Shown: positions 42,028-44,286 of the stretch, one piece after another | Layout: each line of letters opens with the position of its first letter | How positions within the stretch are numbered: the first letter of the stretch is position 1 | Assembly: GCA_018715905.1 (NCBI GenBank) | Contig: DVKS01000183.1 | Span: 1-44,286 of the forward strand | Direction of reading: 5' to 3' | Length of the DNA stretch: 44,286 nt | DNA from: Candidatus Caccovicinus merdipullorum | GTDB taxonomy: Bacteria; Bacillota; Clostridia; Lachnospirales; Lachnospiraceae | Program-made: the position numbers and the translations under genes | The notes under the pieces: generated by a model | The model's database searches: none | What the model saw: only the letters and a program-made list of their open reading frames with translations | Told to the model about the DNA's origin: nothing

Positions 42028-42507
42028 TCAGTCCTCTGCGATCTTTGAAGCCCAGGAGCGGACCTGTTCTGCAGGGGTTTTCATCTTCTGCCCGTTGAAC
42101 TGGATATTCAGTCCTTCCTTTACTTCCGCGCCGGCACAGATTTTCTTCACATCCTCCAAGGTATGTCCCAGCCATCCGCCGTTTGTAGCAAAAGTCCAGA
42201 CCTTTTTTCCGGCAAGACTGTTTTCCGTCAGAAAGGTCTTTACAGCCGGCGCAAAGGTGTACCACCACACAGGCGTTCCTAAAATAATCTTATCATACTG
42301 GGAAAGATCCGACTGAATGGGCTCTATCTCTGGCATATAGCCGCTGTTTACTTCCCGGTGCCCCTGCTCGACTACCGCATTGTAGCTTCCGGTATACGGT
42401 TTTACTGTGCGGATCTCTTCCATGTCTCCGCCGGTTACCTGCCGGATCATCTCCGCAGTGCTTCGGGTATTTCCGCCGTAAGAATAATAAAGAATCAATG
42501 TTTTCAT
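42028..42507 (-). CDS. Flavodoxin
   Basis: A 159-residue flavodoxin. The FMN phosphate loop is YYSYGGNTRSTAE at the N-terminus, and LGTPVWWYTFAPAVKTFL and FATNGGWLGHTLED form the isoalloxazine-binding loops. It serves as an electron carrier or quinone/nitro-type reductase. It is downstream of a cupin gene and a second flavodoxin gene on the same strand, all pointing away from a LysR-type gene. Confidence 0.92.
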   Translation of the reverse strand: MKTLILYYSYGGNTRSTAEMIRQVTGGDMEEIRTVKPYTGSYNAVVEQGHREVNSGYMPEIEPIQSDLSQYDKIILGTPVWWYTFAPAVKTFLTENSLAGKKVWTFATNGGWLGHTLEDVKKICAGAEVKEGLNIQFNGQKMKTPAEQVRSWASKIAED

Positions 42508-42550
42508 CTCGTCACCAAACTGCTGCCATTACTGTGCAGCCGCCTTCCAT

Positions 42551-42961
42551 TTACGATAATTTTCCGTACTCCTCATCCGAAACCGGCTCACACCACTCGT
42601 TGGCTGTCTCCTCTCCGGGAACTTCCACAGCAAGATGGGCAAACCAGCTGTCCAGTGCCGCTCCGTGCCAGTGCTTCACTTCCGACGGGATCACCACCAC
42701 ATCGCCGGGTTTTAATTCCCTGGCCTCTTTTCCCCATTCCTGATAATACCCCCGGCCTGCGGTGCAGAGAAGGATCTGGCCACCTCCGGATTTTGCATGG
42801 TGAATATGCCAGTTATTACGGCAGCCGGGCTCGAAAGTAACATTGCCGATGGGCACGCCGCTGGTCGTCAGCATGTTCAGATAGCTTTGTCCCACAAAAT
42901 ATTTTCCAAACGCCACATTTTTCTCCCCCACTGGGAAAATGCTTACTTCTTCTGGTTTCAT
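42551..42961 (-). CDS. Cupin domain protein
   Basis: A 136-residue single cupin. The metal-binding motif 1 is recognisable in CRNNWHIHHAKSGGGQILLC and motif 2 in LKPGDVVVIPSEVKHWHGAA. Family members of this size are often linked with carboxymuconolactone-decarboxylase-type or flavodoxin genes; substrate is unknown. It sits between two flavodoxin genes. The palindromic leader repeat copy B ends about 20 bases before its start. Confidence 0.9.
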   Translation of the reverse strand: MKPEEVSIFPVGEKNVAFGKYFVGQSYLNMLTTSGVPIGNVTFEPGCRNNWHIHHAKSGGGQILLCTAGRGYYQEWGKEARELKPGDVVVIPSEVKHWHGAALDSWFAHLAVEVPGEETANEWCEPVSDEEYGKLS

Positions 42962-42979
42962 AATCTTACCTCCTGCTTA

Positions 42980-43070
42980 CTCTGATAGTCTGCCGCCGGA
43001 TAGGCGGCGTTAATTCAGGGATGCCAAATGCGCCGCCAGACTTTTGCGTAATGGCTGGTACGTCGGCCGC
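42980..43070 (-). repeat. Palindromic leader repeat, copy B
   Basis: Near-identical partner of 21329-21420 (differences are scattered substitutions and small indels). It carries the same three GC-rich arms that can pair in two alternative ways and lies directly upstream of the cupin ribosome site. It fills the gap between the second flavodoxin and cupin genes. Confidence 0.8.
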
Positions 43071-43089
43071 CGGCGCATAATGGTTTACT

Positions 43090-43614
43090 TTACTTTTTAT
43101 CTGGCCGGTTTTCCCGGATCCATCTGTCAAGAGCCGGTTCTGCATCCTTTACGCTGCCGCCCCGAATGGCCAGACCTTTTTCCACCTTCGCCCCGGGGCA
43201 AATCTTTCGGATATCCTTTTCACTGGCGCCCATTCCGCTTCCCTCATGGGTACAGAAGGGGAGAATGGTCTTTCCTGAAAAATCATAATGCTCCAGAAAG
43301 GTAAATACTGCCATGGGCATGGTACTCCAGTAATTTGGGTATCCCAGGTAAATCCTGTCATACCCATCCAGATTCCCGGGATACTTCTTAAGTTCCGGCC
43401 TGGCATTCCGCCGCTGGTCTGCCTGGGCCTGGGCAATGCAGGTATTATAATCCCTGGCATATTCCTGCACCGGCTCGATCCGGAAAAGATCTGCCCCGGT
43501 CAGTTTCTGAAGGATCTTCGCTGCAATTTCGGTATTTCCAGTCTCTAGATCGCGGATCTCGCCGCTTACATAATTTTCATATTTTCTTGAAAAATATGCG
43601 ATCAGCTCTGCCAT
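43090..43614 (-). CDS. Flavodoxin family protein
   Basis: A 174-residue flavodoxin. It starts MAELIAYFSRKYENYVSGEI, where the phosphate loop is less canonical than in the neighbour (SRKYENY in place of STGNT). It continues with DRIYLGYPNYWSTMPMAVFTFLE and FCTHEGSGMGASEKDI, typical of flavodoxin-4 family reductases. It is the first gene of the flavodoxin-cupin-flavodoxin group and divergent from the truncated LysR gene. Confidence 0.9.
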   Translation of the reverse strand: MAELIAYFSRKYENYVSGEIRDLETGNTEIAAKILQKLTGADLFRIEPVQEYARDYNTCIAQAQADQRRNARPELKKYPGNLDGYDRIYLGYPNYWSTMPMAVFTFLEHYDFSGKTILPFCTHEGSGMGASEKDIRKICPGAKVEKGLAIRGGSVKDAEPALDRWIRENRPDKK

Positions 43615-43670
43615 ATGTATTCCTCCGTTTCTGATTTTCAGGGAGTCCGCTTTATGTACCCTGTGACTTC

Positions 43671-43726
43671 ATTATACGTTTCCTTTCCTTGACATGGAAT
43701 CTCCGATATGTTATTTTGGCATTAAC
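43671..43726 (-). promoter_or_regulatory. Flavodoxin promoter and LysR-type box
   Basis: A perfect TATAAT (43671-43676) with a poor -35 suggests an activator-dependent promoter. GTTA-N9-TAAC at 43710-43726 contains a T-N11-A LysR box about 45-60 bases upstream of the predicted start, the usual activator position. Confidence 0.55.
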
Positions 43727-43792
43727 ATTTTGTTGATACCGGTCCAGGCTTTCCGGGCCGTAATCATTTCGTTCATGGAAAGGAGACCCGCC

Positions 43793-43897
43793 ATGTTTAA
43801 TCCTATGCTTACCGTTTTTACCTGTGTGGCTGACTGCGGCAGCTTTACCAAGGCAGCAGAAAGCCTGTTCATTTCCCCCACTGCCGTAATGATGTAG
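43793..43897 (+). pseudogene. LysR-type regulator, truncated after its N-terminal HTH
   Basis: From an ATG after AAAGGAGA the product reads MFNPMLTVFTCVADCGSFTKAAESLFISPTAVM, an exact LysR HTH start. It then breaks: after ATGATG comes a stop, where LysR proteins continue with K/xQhxxLE. The substrate-binding domain is missing. The break coincides with the start of mobile-element sequence, so the gene was split. The divergent flavodoxin genes have probably lost their regulator. Confidence 0.82.
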
Positions 43898-44286
43898 GAC
43901 GGATTTTGCGGACATTCAAAATAAAAAAGAATGTGGAGGTAACAGACAATGGCAAAGACAATTTTTGAGGAAATGGGCGGCAAATACGAAAGGCAAGGCG
44001 ATTATTTAATACCGTGCTTAACTGTACCCGCCGAAGAAGAACAGCCGATAGGCATCTGGGGACAGCGGCATTTGGATTATCTGAAGCATCACTGCAAAGT
44101 TACATACACCAATCTTCTTACAAGCGGCAGACTTAACGCTTACCTTGCCGACATTGACAGACAGGCACAGGAACGCTTTGAAAGGCTCATAGAGGGTATG
44201 AAACAGGCACAGGGCATAACGGAACAGCTAAAGGCAGAAAACGCCTTAGAATGGACAGGATGCCTCAATAACATAAGGGCTTGTGC
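43893..44286 (+). mobile_element. Left end of a TnpV-carrying transposon/integrative element
   Basis: The LysR frame breaks at about 43893-43897 within GTAATGATG and the following AT-rich leader leads into tnpV. The element continues beyond the window, so its integrase and its other end are not visible. Tn4451-like elements move by a large serine recombinase and join at GA dinucleotides; a GA is present at the break, but this is only suggestive. Confidence 0.6.
43949..44286 (+). CDS. tnpV: TnpV-like transposon-encoded protein (partial)
   Basis: An open frame starting MAKTIFEEMGGKYERQGD after a GGAGG site and running off the window (at least 112 codons). It contains QPIGIWGQRHLDYLKHH, YTNLLTSGRLNAYLADIDRQA and TEQLKAENALEWTGCLNNIR, the recognisable sequence of TnpV proteins from clostridial mobile elements of the Tn4451 type and related integrative elements. 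The function of TnpV is not established. The track missed it because it has no stop inside the window. Confidence 0.85.
   Translation, partial: MAKTIFEEMGGKYERQGDYLIPCLTVPAEEEQPIGIWGQRHLDYLKHHCKVTYTNLLTSGRLNAYLADIDRQAQERFERLIEGMKQAQGITEQLKAENALEWTGCLNNIRAC

Overview
The window reads as chromosomal DNA of a Gram-positive anaerobe of the class Clostridia, most likely a gut Lachnospiraceae relative. The reasons are moderately high GC, strong AGGAGG ribosome sites, sigma-A type promoters, an infC-rpmI-rplT operon with an AUU start and a leader terminator, a T-box in front of thrS, DUF975, DUF1540 and C_GCAxxG_C_C proteins, and a TnpV-type mobile element at the right edge. The species cannot be fixed from the sequence alone.

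Layout. (1) 16-3785: trigger factor, a DJ-1/PfpI protein, a DUF975 membrane protein and a divergent CYTH protein. (2) 3830-7220: cobalamin genes cobQ/cbiP, cbiC and a cobD-like decarboxylase, minus strand. (3) 7352-8734: rplT, rpmI and infC with an attenuator leader and strong promoter. (4) 8730-21304: a peptide/D-amino-acid locus. A long minus-strand operon encodes a family-5 solute-binding lipoprotein, two permeases, two ATPases, an M55 D-aminopeptidase, an M42 aminopeptidase and a class-I glutamine-amidotransferase-fold hydrolase. It is divergent from a 655-residue regulator that looks like a sigma54 activator but has lost the GAFTGA loop and Walker residues. A P1-type aminopeptidase and a D-amino-acid transaminase lie on the regulator's far side. 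The set fits import of peptides, some with D-residues, their hydrolysis, and transamination of the released D-amino acids.

(5) 21590-32104: housekeeping and accessory genes (DUF1540, acyltransferase, thrS with T-box, DUF2007, P-loop kinase, FMN reductase, GNAT, a C_GCAxxG_C_C-NUDIX fusion, ilvE, MATE pump). A scar at about 27.0-28.2 kb holds remnants of a Cof-type HAD hydrolase and a YbaK/ProX deacylase. (6) 32106-41914: a molybdenum cluster on the minus strand in two transcription blocks. One has a MoeA-like protein, moaC, moaA, a MOSC-MogA fusion and modA-modB-modC. The other has a flavodoxin/ferredoxin protein, a nucleotidyltransferase fused to a ModE-type HTH, and a YqeC-MocA fusion. A 24-bp palindrome with ModE-operator geometry sits at the predicted start site of the first block. 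Between the blocks lies a plus-strand promoter followed by a compact structured RNA and terminators with no gene behind it: a candidate small RNA.

(7) 42028-44286: flavodoxin, cupin and flavodoxin genes, then a divergent LysR regulator cut short after about 34 codons by the end of a mobile element carrying tnpV, which runs off the window. A GC-rich palindromic repeat recurs just upstream of the ribosome sites of unrelated minus-strand genes (two close copies, one diverged relative).
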